Shown one piece after another: positions 52,690-63,555 of a stretch of DNA of 64,000 nucleotides. The DNA lies in contig CAUYUJ010001336.1 of NCBI GenBank assembly GCA_963575745.1, forward strand, positions 677,931-741,930, given 5' to 3'. The notes under the pieces were generated by a model. It saw nothing but the letters and a program-made list of their open reading frames with translations, searched no databases and was not told the DNA's origin. Every line of letters starts with the position of its first letter. Within the stretch, counting starts at the first letter, position 1. Both the position numbers and the translations under genes were made by a program. This DNA comes from Prorocentrum cordatum (Eukaryota; Sar; Dinophyceae; Prorocentrales; Prorocentraceae).

Positions 52690-53770
52690 GCGCAGTGCTA
52701 AACACACCACTCAGAGTCATCATCGCCCCCAGCGGGGGCTCCTGTGATGGCGCGGCGCAGCCCTTCCACGTCAAAGCCGAGGTCGGTGAGGTCACGGTTC
52801 TTCTACCGCAAGCCAGGGAGGTCGCTGTACTTCGGCGTGATCTCGAGCAGCTCCTTCCATTGTTTTTAGAGGATTCCACGCTCACGGTTGATGAAGATCT
52901 TGCGGTCGGGATACGCTTCATTGAACACCATCTTCGCTTTATTACATGCCATCTCGCGTTTGATCTGGCACGGGGGCTTGTCCGGCCAAGCAAAGACTTC
53001 AGCACGCTGCCAATCGAGAGTAGCCATCCACAACTTGTTCCAATATCCACCAGCTGCAGACGGACGGAGGAGGCCCAGCGACTGGTTGACGAGTCTGCTC
53101 GCGCAGTTCCGTAACACCCTTGAACTTAAGAAGGAAGCGCTTGCTCGACGGCTCACCCTGTACTTCCCGCTGGTTCTCTGCAGCGTCAATCTGCACAGGC
53201 CAATGCTTGCACATGTCCTGGATGCACGTTTTCGGGACCATCGAACCGGAACGCAACACGATGATGGTGGGGTCAAGGTCGCGATCGGAATTCGTGCCAA
53301 CCACCGTAAGGGGAGTCGTGGGGGCCGCGCTCCGCGCGATGCCGAGCTCGGTCTTGAGCATCTTGATCTCGGACATGACCTGCTCGAACTGCACGGTGTG
53401 CTGGTTGACGGTCGCCTCCAGAGGGGCGAGACGCTTCTCTACCTGCGTAGACATAACAGAACACGACGTAGTGACTGTCGTAGTCGTCGTCACCAAGTGG
53501 GCATTGACGCTCCCTTGCACATTCTTGAGCTCCGTGTTGAGGGAGACACGCATCTGGCCGATGTAGTTCTTGAGGTCGGACGCGCTGTCGCCACAGAGCT
53601 CAAATCCGAGGCCTGCTGCACTCCAGGGATCAGGGAAAGTGGGGTCGCCAGGGCGCTCATCAGCACCAGAAGCAACGCCACGCTAAGGAACCTGAGCTTG
53701 CGACTGCTGCTGTGATGGGAAGGTCGGAACCAGGTCGAGTTCAGCAGCCAGACTGAGCCGTTCATCTTCA
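52690..53770 (-). pseudogene. LINE ORF1 with coiled coil and RNA-binding-like domain
   Basis: Best frame 52,999-53,553: a coiled-coil segment (STQVEKRLAPLEATVNQHTV, QFEQVMSEIKMLKTELGIA) followed by a compact domain (RDLDPTIIVLRSGSMVPKTC ... SSKRFLLKFKGVTELREQ) whose strand pattern resembles RRM-like ORF1 domains. It continues in another frame with WPDKPPCQIKREMACNKAKM and VFNEAYPDRKIFINRERGIL. Upstream (53,490-53,765) a hydrophobic stretch SVALLLVLMSALATPLSLIP precedes the coiled coil. Frameshifts break it into at least three parts. Start of a nearly full-length LINE that ends near 49.1 kb. Confidence 0.6.
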
Positions 53771-54005
53771 GTCGTCGGGATCCCAGCCATTCCCTCGCGG
53801 CTATTCAGGTAGACGCACCCACATGGAGCGGGCAGAGAAACATATTCAGCGTGCGCGAGGGCTGTCCGTGAGGATCGGGAGCGGAAATGTGCGGCCCAAC
53901 CGCAGCTATACAGATGGGGACGGATAGGTCAAGGCTAATCGCTGGTTCTCGGGTCCATGGCCATTCACAACGTTTAGCCTTGAACCACACTGGCAACGGA
54001 GATCA
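53771..54005. other. Upstream flank of the LINE
   Basis: Mixed sequence between the LINE ORF1 and a TCC microsatellite; could hold the element's 5' untranslated region. Nothing specific is seen. Confidence 0.3.
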
Positions 54006-54035
54006 GATTCCTCCTCCTTTTCCTCCTGCTCCTCC

Positions 54036-54067
<32 letters not shown>

Positions 54068-54320
54068 CTCCTCTTCCTCCTCCTCTTCCTCCTCCTCCTC
54101 CTCCTCCTCCTCCTCCTCCTCCTCCTCCTCCTCCTCCCCGCTCGCTCCTGATCCTCGCTTCTCCTCGTCGCCGCCCTTGTTTTCCTCCCCCTTCTCCCGC
54201 CGCGATCGTCGTCCTCCTTCTCCTCGATCGCTCCTCGCTCGCTCCTCATCCCCGCTCCTCCTTGTCGCCGCCCTTGTCCTCGTTCTCCTCCTCCTGTTCC
54301 CCCTTCTTCCTCCGCCTTTG
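54006..54320. repeat. TCC microsatellite and pyrimidine-rich tract
   Basis: (TCC)n with TTCCTCCTCCTC units at 54,012-54,138, then degenerate TCGTCC/CTCC to 54,310. Confidence 0.9.
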
Positions 54321-55495
54321 TTTGACGCTGGGCAGACTTCTAGCAGCGGAGCTGAAGCGCTCATGCGGCACACGGTGGCAGAACAGAAACCACACAATCG
54401 CTGAGTCCAGAAATAAGCGGAATAGGAGGTGACGAGAGAAACGGGAAACAATGGATAGCCAGCGAGGGCAAAGACGACTACATCTGCAAGCGTAGGTTTT
54501 TGGACGCCAGCAATGGGTACGGAAAAAAAGGCACAATGCCCAACAACACATGTTGTCCCAAACCAATGGCGGCCGCTGTTGGGCAGGTGGCCTTCTGCTT
54601 CAAATGGGCACCGGCCGCGGCGGAGCGGACAGCGAGTCCTGTTCAAAATGGACAGGACGTGCTGCTGGGTACTGTACACATTATTTCCGTACCCATTTCG
54701 TTGGTGCCGATAGGCAAGGTACTCCCCATCCCCCCATATCCCGTCCCAACATAATCGCGAATCGCCCCCCCTCCCCTCAATTTGCAGCGCTGCGCCACCC
54801 AAGGCAGCTCAGGCGAATATGCCAGGGCCAATGAAACGATGTCCCCTCCGCCCTGCTCCTTCTCCTCCTCTCTCCCTCCTCTCCTGCTGCTCCTGCAGAT
54901 GATTCGTCTGCGCCGACGCAGGCTGTCGATCCGCAGCGCTTTGCCGCTAGAGTAGATGGGCAAAAGCAGGCCCCCTCTTCGGCGAGGCGGCCTCAGAGAC
55001 CATGCAGTGCACACGTGCGAAATCCATTTCTGCTATAAGAAATCTAGGCAGGAGGCGGAGGAGGAGGAGGAGGAGGAGGAGGAGGAGGATGAGGAATCTG
55101 GGGGCACATTCGACGCCGATCTTTGAGCTTCGTAAGGTGCTCACGAACTTCTTTTCGTCCCAATGGCCATCGGGGGATCAGACATTTCCGTGGGGCCCTT
55201 GCTAGCAGACCGATGTCTTATCTAGTGTACCGAGTGTACGACACATGCAATAGGGCTCCCAACTTCGCGCTTCGCGAAATGCGAATAGCTTCGCGCTCTC
55301 GCGCCGCCTCCCAAGGGAAAAGAGGAGGATGAGGATAGAAATCGCAGCCGAACCGCCAAGCGCGAATAACTTCGCGCCCTCGAGGGCGCCATTGGAGAGG
55401 AAGTGAAATGCTTGTGACCCGCATGGACACACAACGAACTCAACGTGCTGCGATTCTGAGAAGAAGTCCGAACTACGAGGGTGCGCCGCTGGATT
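54321..55495. other. No gene; one small GGA tract
   Basis: Non-repetitive except (GGA)n at 55,049-55,088. 55,260-55,400 holds a partly duplicated GAATARCTTCGCGCYCTCG word (55,280 and 55,364). Confidence 0.4.
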
Positions 55496-55720
55496 TCCCC
55501 AAGGGGGGGTCCCCCCCTCCCCCCCCCTCCCCGATCCGTCGTCGGGGGCACCCCCCCTCCCCTCCTTTCCCGATCCGTCTTCGGGAACCCCCCCCTCCCC
55601 CCCTTTCCCCGATCCGTCGTCGGGTACCCCCCCCCCTGTCAAAAGGGGGGGGGACCGAACCCCCCTCCCCCCCTTCCCCCCTTTGGCCGCACCTTCCCCC
55701 GCCCCCCTTTCGCCACGCCG
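55496..55720. repeat. C-run/G-run block with CGATCCGTCGTCGGG units
   Basis: CCCCGATCCGTCGTCGGG-type units at 55,530, 55,570 and 55,608, separated by 6-9-base C runs; a G9 run at 55,645. Runs of both polarities give fold-back and quadruplex potential. Confidence 0.8.
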
Positions 55721-55739
55721 CTCCCTGACTCCAGAACCC

Positions 55740-57052
55740 GACCCCCGCCACCCCTACCCCTAGTCCTCAACCTAACCCAAACCCCTAATCCTACCCACAA
55801 CCACTAGACCCAGCCCCACAGAGTACCCACTACTCATTAATCACTACCCACTACTGACTGCTCGCTATTCGCTACTCACTTCTCACTACTCCCTACTCAC
55901 TACTCACTGTCCACTACTCACTACCCACCATCCACTACTCGCTACTCCCTACTCCCTACTCACTACTCCCTCCTCCCTACTCACTACCCACTCCTCACTA
56001 GTTAATTCTCACTACTCACTTAGCACTACTCACTCTCCCTACTCACTACTCACTAATTACTACTCATTAGCCACTACCCGCTATCCACTACTCACTACTC
56101 ACTACTCATTGCCCACCAATCACTACTCACTACCCACTACCCGCTACTCGCTACTCCCTACACAATACTGACTACACAGTACTCAGTCTCCCGTACTCGC
56201 TACTCAATACTCACTACTCACTGCTCACTGCTCACTACTCCCTACTCACCAGTCACTATATAGCCTCTAGTCACTAGTCACAACTCACTTGTCACTAATC
56301 CGTACCCACTACCCACTATTCACTACTCACAAATCGCTACTCACTAACCACTATTCGCCACCCATTTCTTACTACTCACTACTCACTACTCGCTACTCCC
56401 CACTCGCTACTCACTAGTCACTACCCATCACCCACCAATGACTACTCTCTACTCACTACTCACTGCTCACTACGCCCTACTCGCTCCTCACTACTCACTA
56501 CTCGCTACTCCCTACTCGCTACTCACAACTCACCACCCACTGCCACTACCCACTACTCTCTATTCATCACTACTCACTACTCACTACTCACTACGCAGTA
56601 CGTACTACTCAGTACTCAGTACTCCTCACTACTCACTACGCACTACTCGCTACTCACTACGCACTACTCACTACTCACTACGCACTACGCACTACCCACT
56701 ACTGACTACTCACTAAGCACTACTGACTACTCACTAAGCACTACTCGCCACCCACTACTCACTACCCACTACTCACTACCCACTACTCATTACTCCCTAC
56801 TCCCTACTCAGTACTCACTACTCGCTACTCGCTACTCACTACTCACTACTCACTACTCGCAACTCACTACTCACTCATCAGTACACACTACTCACTATTC
56901 ACTACTCACTACTCCCGACTCCCTACCCCCTACTCCCTACTCGCCACTCATTACCCACTAGTCACTCCCCGCTACTCACTACTCACTTCGCACTAACTCA
57001 CTACCCACTACTCACCACTCCCTACTCCCAACTCCGTACTCCCTACACACCT
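55740..57052 (+). repeat. 1.25-kb degenerate heptamer array, TCACTAC
   Basis: Starts with CCTAACCCAAACCCCTAATCC-like sequence (55,763-55,790), then passes into (TCACTAC)n with common CCCTACT, CCCACTA and TCGCTAC variants. The 7-bp period holds for over a kilobase. Confidence 0.85.
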
Positions 57053-57079
57053 TCTCCGGCGCAGAAAGGAGAAGCAAGA

Positions 57080-57345
57080 GAGGCCCCCCCTCCCTGGCTC
57101 CCTTTCCGGCGCAAAGGGGGGAAGGGGGGGGGTTCGAACCCCCTCCCCCCCCCTTTCCACGCCAAGGGGGGGAGGGGGGGGTGGTTCCGGACCCCCCCCC
57201 TTCAAGGGAGGGGGGGGGGGGTCGGGACCCCCCCTTCCCCCTTAAGGGACGGAGGGGTGGGGGGGTGGTTCCGGACCGCCCCCCCCCCCTTGAAGGGGGG
57301 GAGGGGGGAGGGGGGGGTTCTGGACCCCCCCCCCCTTTAGTGTAT
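57080..57345. repeat. G-run/C-run inverted blocks
   Basis: At least eight alternating blocks of 7-11 G or C, spaced by GGTTCCGGACC or GGTTCGAACC-like centres, each a local palindrome. Confidence 0.85.
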
Positions 57346-57830
57346 TCGGGAAGATCCACTGGCGCACTTTCCCGAACTACAGCCGTAATCATCAGGGCGG
57401 CACCGAAGCGGTGAGGCGGATGACATGCTGGTAGTGAAAACGGCGGCAGCGCAAGGCCCCTAAATCCGACGCCGTGACTCCCCAGACATCCTCCGATGAA
57501 TTTTTCAATCCGCGGCCCCAGAGTTCCCGACCCATTCCGCGGGGGGTAACTTTTCGTCCCAAATATGTTTGTGATGGCCCCTGGGCCTCATGGTGCCCCT
57601 CAACGGCCGAAATCGAGAAACGACGCTGGGATCGGAAACATCATATCGTTGGACATCGGGGTCTTCCACAACGTGCCCCCCGTGTCCTCCCAATGGCACC
57701 TCATCGCGGATCGTTCTCTGACGGCCCCCTGGGGCCGCGAAAGCGGTGAACCCCGCCGCCGAAATCGACAACACAGGTGCCCAAACATGAGATTCCTTGA
57801 GCTTGTAGTGCGGAACCCCTGGAAGTAGAG
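57346..57830. other. Non-repetitive DNA, no gene recognised
   Basis: Mixed sequence, short frames only. Confidence 0.4.
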
Positions 57831-58016
57831 GCCTCCCAGATAGGGTTCAAGCAGATAGGGTCGGAGGATCGCGCCGCATCACCAATACATCGCCAGTGTG
57901 TCGGCGATGAATCGGCGGTGTTTGCGACGCATCGGCGCCATCGGCATGGGAGAATCCTAGCTCCACATCGAGCCGCATCGTCGATGCATCGGCGATGCGG
58001 AGCGATCCTTCGACTG
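57831..58016. mobile_element. CGATGC-family inverted-repeat element, copy 2
   Basis: The left end GGCCTCCCAGATAGGG and GGTCGGAGGATCGCGCCGCAT match copy 1 (23,843-24,083). The centre has CTCCACATCGAGCCGCATCG, and the right end GCGGAGCGATCCTTCGAC is a diverged inversion of the left. Confidence 0.7.
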
Positions 58017-58079
58017 CTAGGACCCCACCTGTGCTGGGGCCCTCTTGGTCCGCCTTCGGGGTTGTCTTGGGAGCCTCTT

Positions 58080-58240
58080 CGTTCGGCCGTCTTGGAGCGA
58101 GGAGGAGGAGCGAGGAGGAGGAGGAGGAGGAGCGAGGAGAGAGGAGCGAGGAACGAGGAGGAGGAGGAGGAGGAGGAGGAGGAGGAGGAGGAGGAGGAGG
58201 AGGAGGAGGAGGAGGGAGGAGGAGGAGGAGGAGGAGGCCT
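58080..58240. repeat. GGA microsatellite
   Basis: (GGA)n with AGCGAGGAG interruptions. Confidence 0.95.
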
Positions 58241-58425
58241 GGATCCAAGCCCGACCCCTTCCCCAGGGCCGGCTTTGCACCCCGAGCCGCTCTTTACGCT
58301 CCCGGGGCCGGGCGAGGGCCCACTGTGGGGCCGAGACGGGCCAAGCACCTCCCGGCGTGCTCTGCCCCACGGCGTGTGGACACGTCTTCGGGCGCGGCCG
58401 GACCGGCCCCCACACAACCATCCCC

Positions 58426-58614
58426 CTTCCGTGACGTCCCCCTCGCCTTTCGAGCTCCCCTCCGGCCGCACAGACACACACACACAAACACAAACACAGA
58501 AACAGAAACAGAAACAGAACCACGAACACAAACACAAACACAAACAAACACAAACACAAGCACAAGCACAAACAAACACAAACACACTCACGCACACACG
58601 CACACACGCACACA

Positions 58615-58682
<68 letters not shown>

Positions 58683-58725
58683 TGTGTGTACGCCTTGGGG
58701 CGAGGCGAGGGGGACGTCACGGAAG
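58426..58725. repeat. CA/CGCA microsatellite inside a 23-bp perfect inverted repeat
   Basis: CTTCCGTGACGTCCCCCTCG (start of 58,426-58,448) is perfectly inverted at 58,703-58,725. Between lie degenerate (CAAACA)n, (ACAG)n and (CACG)n tracts. The unit could be an inverted-repeat element whose centre turned into microsatellite. Confidence 0.8.
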
Positions 58726-58989
58726 AGGATGGCTCGCAGGGTGTTGGTGAAGCTGCCCCTGATGTCTGGGGGCGCGCCCGCCGCGACTGTTCCACGACGC
58801 CAGGAGGCCTGGGCAGGACGAGCCGCTGGGCGCGGCCAGTGCCGGCCTCCCCCCCCCTGCGCTCCGCCGTGCCCGTACGCCCTCCCAGCGCCTCCGCACG
58901 GTGTGCTCCAGCCGGGGCAGCTTCGGAAGGAAGCCCCGGAGGCGCACCCGCCCTTCCGGCCCCCTGCCCTGGGGACGCCGTCGGGGGCC

Positions 58990-59097
58990 CCTCGGAATGT
59001 ATCGGCGATGCGGCTCGACGTGGAGCCCGAGGTTCTCCACGCCGACGGCGCCGATGCATCGCCGACGCCGCCAGTGCTGCGCGATCCTCCGACCCCA
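58990..59097 (-). mobile_element. CGATGC-family element, copy 3 (truncated)
   Basis: In opposite orientation to copies 1 and 2: GGCTCGACGTGGAGCCC (59,011), CCGATGCATCGCCGACG (59,051) and the terminal CGCGATCCTCCGACCCC (59,080-59,096). The other terminus is missing. Confidence 0.6.
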
Positions 59098-59169
59098 GCT
59101 GCGCGGAGCCTGTTGGGGAAGCCTCTGAAAAAGAGGCGCACGCATTACCTCTTGGAACTCCGCGCCAAT

Positions 59170-59310
59170 CTCCTCCTCCTCCTCCTCCTCCTCCTCCTCC
59201 TCCTCCGCCTCCGCCTCCGCCTCCGCCTCCGCCTCCGCCTCCTCCTCCTCCTCCTCCTCCTCCTCCTCCTCCTCCTCCTCCTCCTCCTCCTCCTCCTCCT
59301 CCTCCTCTAT
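59170..59310. repeat. TCC/CCG microsatellite
   Basis: (TCC)n with an internal (CCTCCG)n segment at 59,203-59,245. Confidence 0.95.
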
Positions 59311-59507
59311 TGGGTCGGCGCTGTGCCCCCCGGGCGGCGCCTCGGGCGCCGGCGCCGCCCCAGGCGCGCTCCGCGCGCCGTGGATCGGGGGCCCCCGACG
59401 GTGCGGTGACGACGCCCCGTGGGGAGTGAGTCGGTGGGGGCTCGGGGTCACCGCACGGTCGTGGGGCCCGGGCCGTTCCCCGAGGAGGTCTCGGGCCTCG
59501 AAGGTCC

Positions 59508-59575
59508 CAACAACAACAACAACAACAACAACAACAACCACAACCACAACCACAACCACAACCACAACCACAACC

Positions 59576-59627
<52 letters not shown>

Positions 59628-59653
59628 CCACAACCACAACCACAACCACAACC

Positions 59654-59699
<46 letters not shown>

Positions 59700-59700
59700 C
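59508..59700. repeat. CAA / CAACCA microsatellite
   Basis: Alternating blocks of (CAA)n and (CAACCA)n; Asn/His, Thr or Gln frames are repeat translations. Confidence 0.95.
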
Positions 59701-60030
59701 TGTGCGGAGGCGGACCGCGTTGTGAGGTCGCTGGGGGTTCCGAGGTCAGCGGTGCGCCATCACACGGCTCTGGACACCGACGAAGCCATGACGTGGACAA
59801 CATCAGTCCGTGACATCTCGGGGTCTCCGCGATCTGGCGGAACTGGAGGATGTCTTGGACGCTGCCGCCGTTTCGGAGCGCTCTGGAACACTCTGAAATC
59901 TTTCTGGAACGCGCAAGAACTATTCATCCCAATCCTCGCCCCGCCCGATCACGACACGCCGAAAGAAACGAACGCCCGCCGCGATTTTTTCGCCACGGCT
60001 AAAGTCGGGAGTCCAGATTTCAGCAGGGAC
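59701..60030. other. No gene recognised
   Basis: Non-repetitive, mixed composition. Confidence 0.4.
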
Positions 60031-60032
60031 AG

Positions 60033-60237
60033 ACCGTCCCGGCATTTCTATAGGCCTACCACGAAATGTTTATAGAACCCAGAAACGTTCTAGGAACATA
60101 AGCCCTGTTCTTAGAACATAAGCCCGACGTGGTAAAACACGACAGCCCGTCAGAAATGTTCTGAGAACATTTTGTTGGAACCGCAAAAGCTTCTTAGAAC
60201 ATTGTTTGGTGGGCCTATAGGCACGCCAGGACGCTTC
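60033..60237. mobile_element. Foldback element rich in TTCTTAGAACAT palindromes
   Basis: The left end CCGTCCCGGCATTTCTATAG-GCCTACCACG and the right end GGTGGGCCTATAGGCACGCC form imperfect ~45-bp inverted repeats. The middle has GTTCTTAGAACATAAGCCCG and AATGTTCTGAGAACATT palindromes. Related pieces are at 60,958-61,020 and 63,360-63,505. Confidence 0.6.
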
Positions 60238-61190
60238 GCCACTGCTTGACAGATGGCCTCCTCCAGAACTGGCGCCTGGACCTTTCCTATAAGGTGCGTC
60301 CTGCCCGTAATCTTGGGGCGGGTCCAGCGGCCAGCGCGCCAAGTGGCCCAACAAACCCCAACACGGACCCCAAACAACCACAAACCTCGATCCTCGCCCT
60401 ATGGTCGAGATCTGGGTCCCCCCACCCATCCATGCTCGCGCAACACCAATTCCTCGGATACGTCTTGGAGCGCCACCTGGCCAGAATCTCAAGGCGAGCC
60501 CAACCGCGACGACGAGGACCCTCTCAGATAAGCCCCCAAAGAGCCAACAAAACGTCGTGGTGCACCTTTGCTAAAAGCAAAGCGAATTGAGACAACCGCA
60601 GCTCAAAAACGGCCCCCAAACCCCTACTGGAATCCAAACGCACCAGGTGTCCCAGCTGCGTCAGACCGTGGCGACGAACCATTGGGTTCCGACGTTGCGA
60701 ACAAAGTACAGCATCGTGAACAATCACGACCGGATCCCTAGACCCAATCCTCTGCGGCATTTTCTCTCGCCGGATCGATATGTGATGGCCCCGGAGCCCG
60801 AAACCAAATGAAAACGACCGGTGTGAACAACACTGCATCGCCCGGGATCTCAAAGACTGCCGTTGCCTTACGTCGCCCTCCTCTGATCTGTTGGATCGCC
60901 GCGAGCGCTGGGGGGGCAGAGCGGCCCCGTCGGGCACGCGCTAACCCTTGTGCAAGGGCCGGCCGTCCCGGCAATCCCGTAGGCCTACCACGACATGTTC
61001 CCAGAAGCCCAAGATGCTCTGATAACAAGACAAACGAGGGCGTTCAACTAATCGCAAGGCAACTAATCGCAAACGGCCTCGATCCGCCATGGGGGATACA
61101 CGAGACATTTCGCCGAAACAAACGTCAGAGCGAGGGGTCAAACGGTCATTCACTGTCCCTGGGTGCGTGGCTGAAGTGGGATTCCGCGGT
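60238..61190. other. No gene; contains a partial foldback copy
   Basis: 60,958-61,020 (CCGGCCGTCCCGGCAATCCC, TAGGCCTACCACGACATG) repeats the left end of the foldback element. A minus-strand 137-codon frame (60,524-60,937) shows no domain. Confidence 0.4.
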
Positions 61191-61194
61191 GCGG

Positions 61195-61334
61195 ATTATT
61201 GTTGTTGTTGGTGTTGTTGTTGTTGTGTTTGTTGTTGGTGTTTGTTGTTTGTTGTTTGTTGTTTGTTGTTTGTTGCTTGTTGTGTGTTCTGTGTTGTGTG
61301 TTGTGTGTTGTGTGTTGTGTGTTGTTTGTTGTTT

Positions 61335-61371
<37 letters not shown>

Positions 61372-61390
61372 TTGTTGTTGTTGTTGAACA
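61195..61390. repeat. TTG microsatellite
   Basis: (TTG)n, (TTTGTTG)n and (TTGTCG)n blocks. Confidence 0.95.
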
Positions 61391-61589
61391 TTATTTATTC
61401 TAAAGAATAATTATTGTTGGGCCCCCTGGTGCGCGCCCCCCCTGCGCCGCCTAGGCCGCAGCTACATTTTCATCATTTTCGTGAGGAAGCCTCAGAAAAG
61501 AGGGTGTGTACAGGATCCGGTTGTTTTGTTGTAATCCGCTTTCCCTTGCAAAAAACAATAGAAAATGACATTTCTTGTTCTAATATAAT

Positions 61590-61935
61590 CAAATTTCAAG
61601 AATCCCTTGCAAAAAATAAGGTAAAGTGGACATTCGCGCGCGCAAGACGAAATCCTTCCAAAACCTTAGTGTTCGCAGCGATTTTAACATAAAAACATCA
61701 AAAAACCAATGGTTTTTCAACAAAAAAATGTCAAAATCTCATCCCGCGCGCTCTTGCGGATTCGTAGGAAACCCAACACTTTTTAAACATTTCTGTCAAA
61801 CGGGCTTTTGCGAGCAACTTTTTCGAACTTCTGCGACAACGGTTGCGCACCTGCCAGGGCCATCATCCCTGTCAAATAATACCATGCGGGACACATTCGT
61901 TTTTTCTTCGCGCGCGCACGCCGTCGTCGTCGGCC
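61590..61935 (-). repeat. Diverged inverted copy of the 43.5-45.7 kb sub-unit
   Basis: On the minus strand it reads CATGGTATTATTTGACAGGG, then CGCAAGAGCGCGCGGGATGA and AAAAACCATTGGTTTTTTGA. These match CATGGTATTATTTACAAGGG, GCAAGAGCGCGCGGGCAGAA and CCATTGGTTTTTGAAAG at 45,210-45,370. Confidence 0.6.
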
Positions 61936-62145
61936 GCGGGGCCCTGAATAGTAGCCACGGTCGTCCGCATGCCACGAAGTGAAGTGTCCGAACGTCATAG
62001 GGCGGGAAGCTGGGTGTGGGTGGTGGCGAAGAGTCGTTTGGAAATTTGGTAGAGCTTGAACCGGCCCCCCCACAAAGTGGGGGTATTGCCCGCCTCCTAT
62101 GAAAACCCTGGCACTGGTGAGAACGGAGTGTCCCCACGTGCTAGT

Positions 62146-62545
62146 AATTGTTGTTGTTGTTGTTGCTGTTGTTGTTGTTGTTTGTTGTCGCCGTCCAACC
62201 CGCAACCCGCCCCGCGACCCACCCCGCGACCCACCCCGCGACCCACCCCGCAACCCACCCGAGACCCACCCGCGACCCACCCGCGACCCACCCCGCGACC
62301 CACCCCGCGACCCACCCCGCGACCCACCCCGCGACCCACCCGCGACCCACCCGCGACCCACCCGCGACCCACCCCGACGACCCACCCCGCGACCCACCCG
62401 CGACCCACCCGCGACCCCCGCGACCCACCCCGCGACCCGCCCGCGGCCCACCCCGCGACCCACCCGCGACCCACCCGACCCACCCGCGACCCACCCGCGA
62501 CCCACCCGCGACCCACCCGCGACCCACCCCGCGACCCGCGACCCA
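62146..62545. repeat. TTG tract and CGACCCACCC minisatellite
   Basis: (TTG)n at 62,147-62,187, then about 340 bp of 10-12-bp units CCCGCGACCCAC/CCGCGACCCAC. Confidence 0.9.
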
Positions 62546-62602
62546 CCTTCGACTCAAACCACGTTCAAGGTATAAAACACCATTTTCGGCGCCCGCGGTC
62601 GT

Positions 62603-62636
<34 letters not shown>

Positions 62637-62895
62637 TTTTGTTTTTTTGTTTTTTTGGGTGTTTTTTTTTTTTTGTATTTTTGTTTCTCTTTTTGTTTGG
62701 GGGGAGTGTTGCATTCCTTCCAGGTGGAGAGCCCGCGACCCACCCCGCGACCAAAACCGCGTTCAAGGTACAAACCACATTTTTCGGCGCCTGCGGCGGG
62801 CATCTTTGCATTCGTTTCAGGTGGAGAGCCCGCGGCCCACCCGCGACCACGTTCAGGTTACAAACCAAATAGTTCGGCGCTTGCGGCGGGAGGAG
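62546..62895 (+). repeat. ~95-bp tandem units interrupted by a poly(T) tract
   Basis: Units end GTTCAAGGTAYAAA...TTTTCGGCGCCYGCGGYGGG at about 62,600, 62,800 and 62,890; the last two start with TTCCAGGTGGAGAGCCCGCG or a variant. A T-rich run (62,607-62,695) lies after the first unit. Confidence 0.7.
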
Positions 62896-62905
62896 GGGGA
62901 GGACG

Positions 62906-62906
62906 G

Positions 62907-62949
<43 letters not shown>

Positions 62950-63175
62950 CGACAATGGGAGGATGCTGATGATGGAGGCAGGTGAGGGGGGGATGGCGAC
63001 AATGGGAGGACGATGATGGAAGGACGAGGGGGGGAGAGGGAGGACGAGGAAGAAGAGGAGGAGGACGAGGTGGAGGAGGAGGATGACGATGACGATGAGG
63101 ACGAGGACGAGGAAGAGGAGGATAAAGAGGAGGAGGAGGAGGAGGAGGAGGAGGAGGAGGAGGAGGAGAGCACCA
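62906..63175. repeat. ATG microsatellite then GGA/GAC tract
   Basis: (GAT)n at 62,907-62,946 followed by degenerate GGA/GAC triplets, with pure (GGA)n at 63,126-63,167. Confidence 0.9.
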
Positions 63176-63359
63176 TCGACAGGGAAGGTGGGGGCCACGA
63201 GGTCCGCCGGCTCGACGACGCCCGCGTCGCCCGCGCCCGCCCCCTCACTCTTATCCACAATTGCGGGGTGCTGCGTATGCGTTTTTTTTTTTCTTTTCTT
63301 TTTTCTGACGTTTGCGAGTGCGCGCCTTGCGAGTAGTGCAGCACGTTCGGTGACAAAAT

Positions 63360-63505
63360 CCATGTTCTTATAACATAGACCCGATGTGTTTAAACAAGGC
63401 GGTCCCAGCGGTACATGTTATAATAACATGTCGTGCAGACAAGAAAATCTCAAAACATTCTTTGGTTGGCCTATAGGCAAGCCGGGACGCGTCGCCACTC
63501 CTCGA
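63360..63505. mobile_element. Foldback family, partial copy
   Basis: ATGTTCTTATAACATAGACC, ACATGTTATAATAACATGT and TTGGCCTATAGGCAAGCCG follow the order of 60,105-60,237. Confidence 0.5.
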
Positions 63506-63555
63506 AACCCGACGGTCCGCGCCGATCCGGGTCGGCCAGGGCTCTGTGGCGAAGC

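Noticed and set aside
57127-57140. GGTTCGAACC resembling a tRNA B box
   Set aside because: It is the palindromic centre of a G-run/C-run block; no A box, anticodon arm or acceptor stem around it.
57701-59803. 700-codon minus-strand frame
   Set aside because: Poly-Cys, poly-Gly and CV-repeats from TTG, TCC and CA microsatellites; no protein-like stretch.
60524-60937. 137-codon minus-strand frame as a host gene
   Set aside because: No domain, no conserved motif and no splice context visible.
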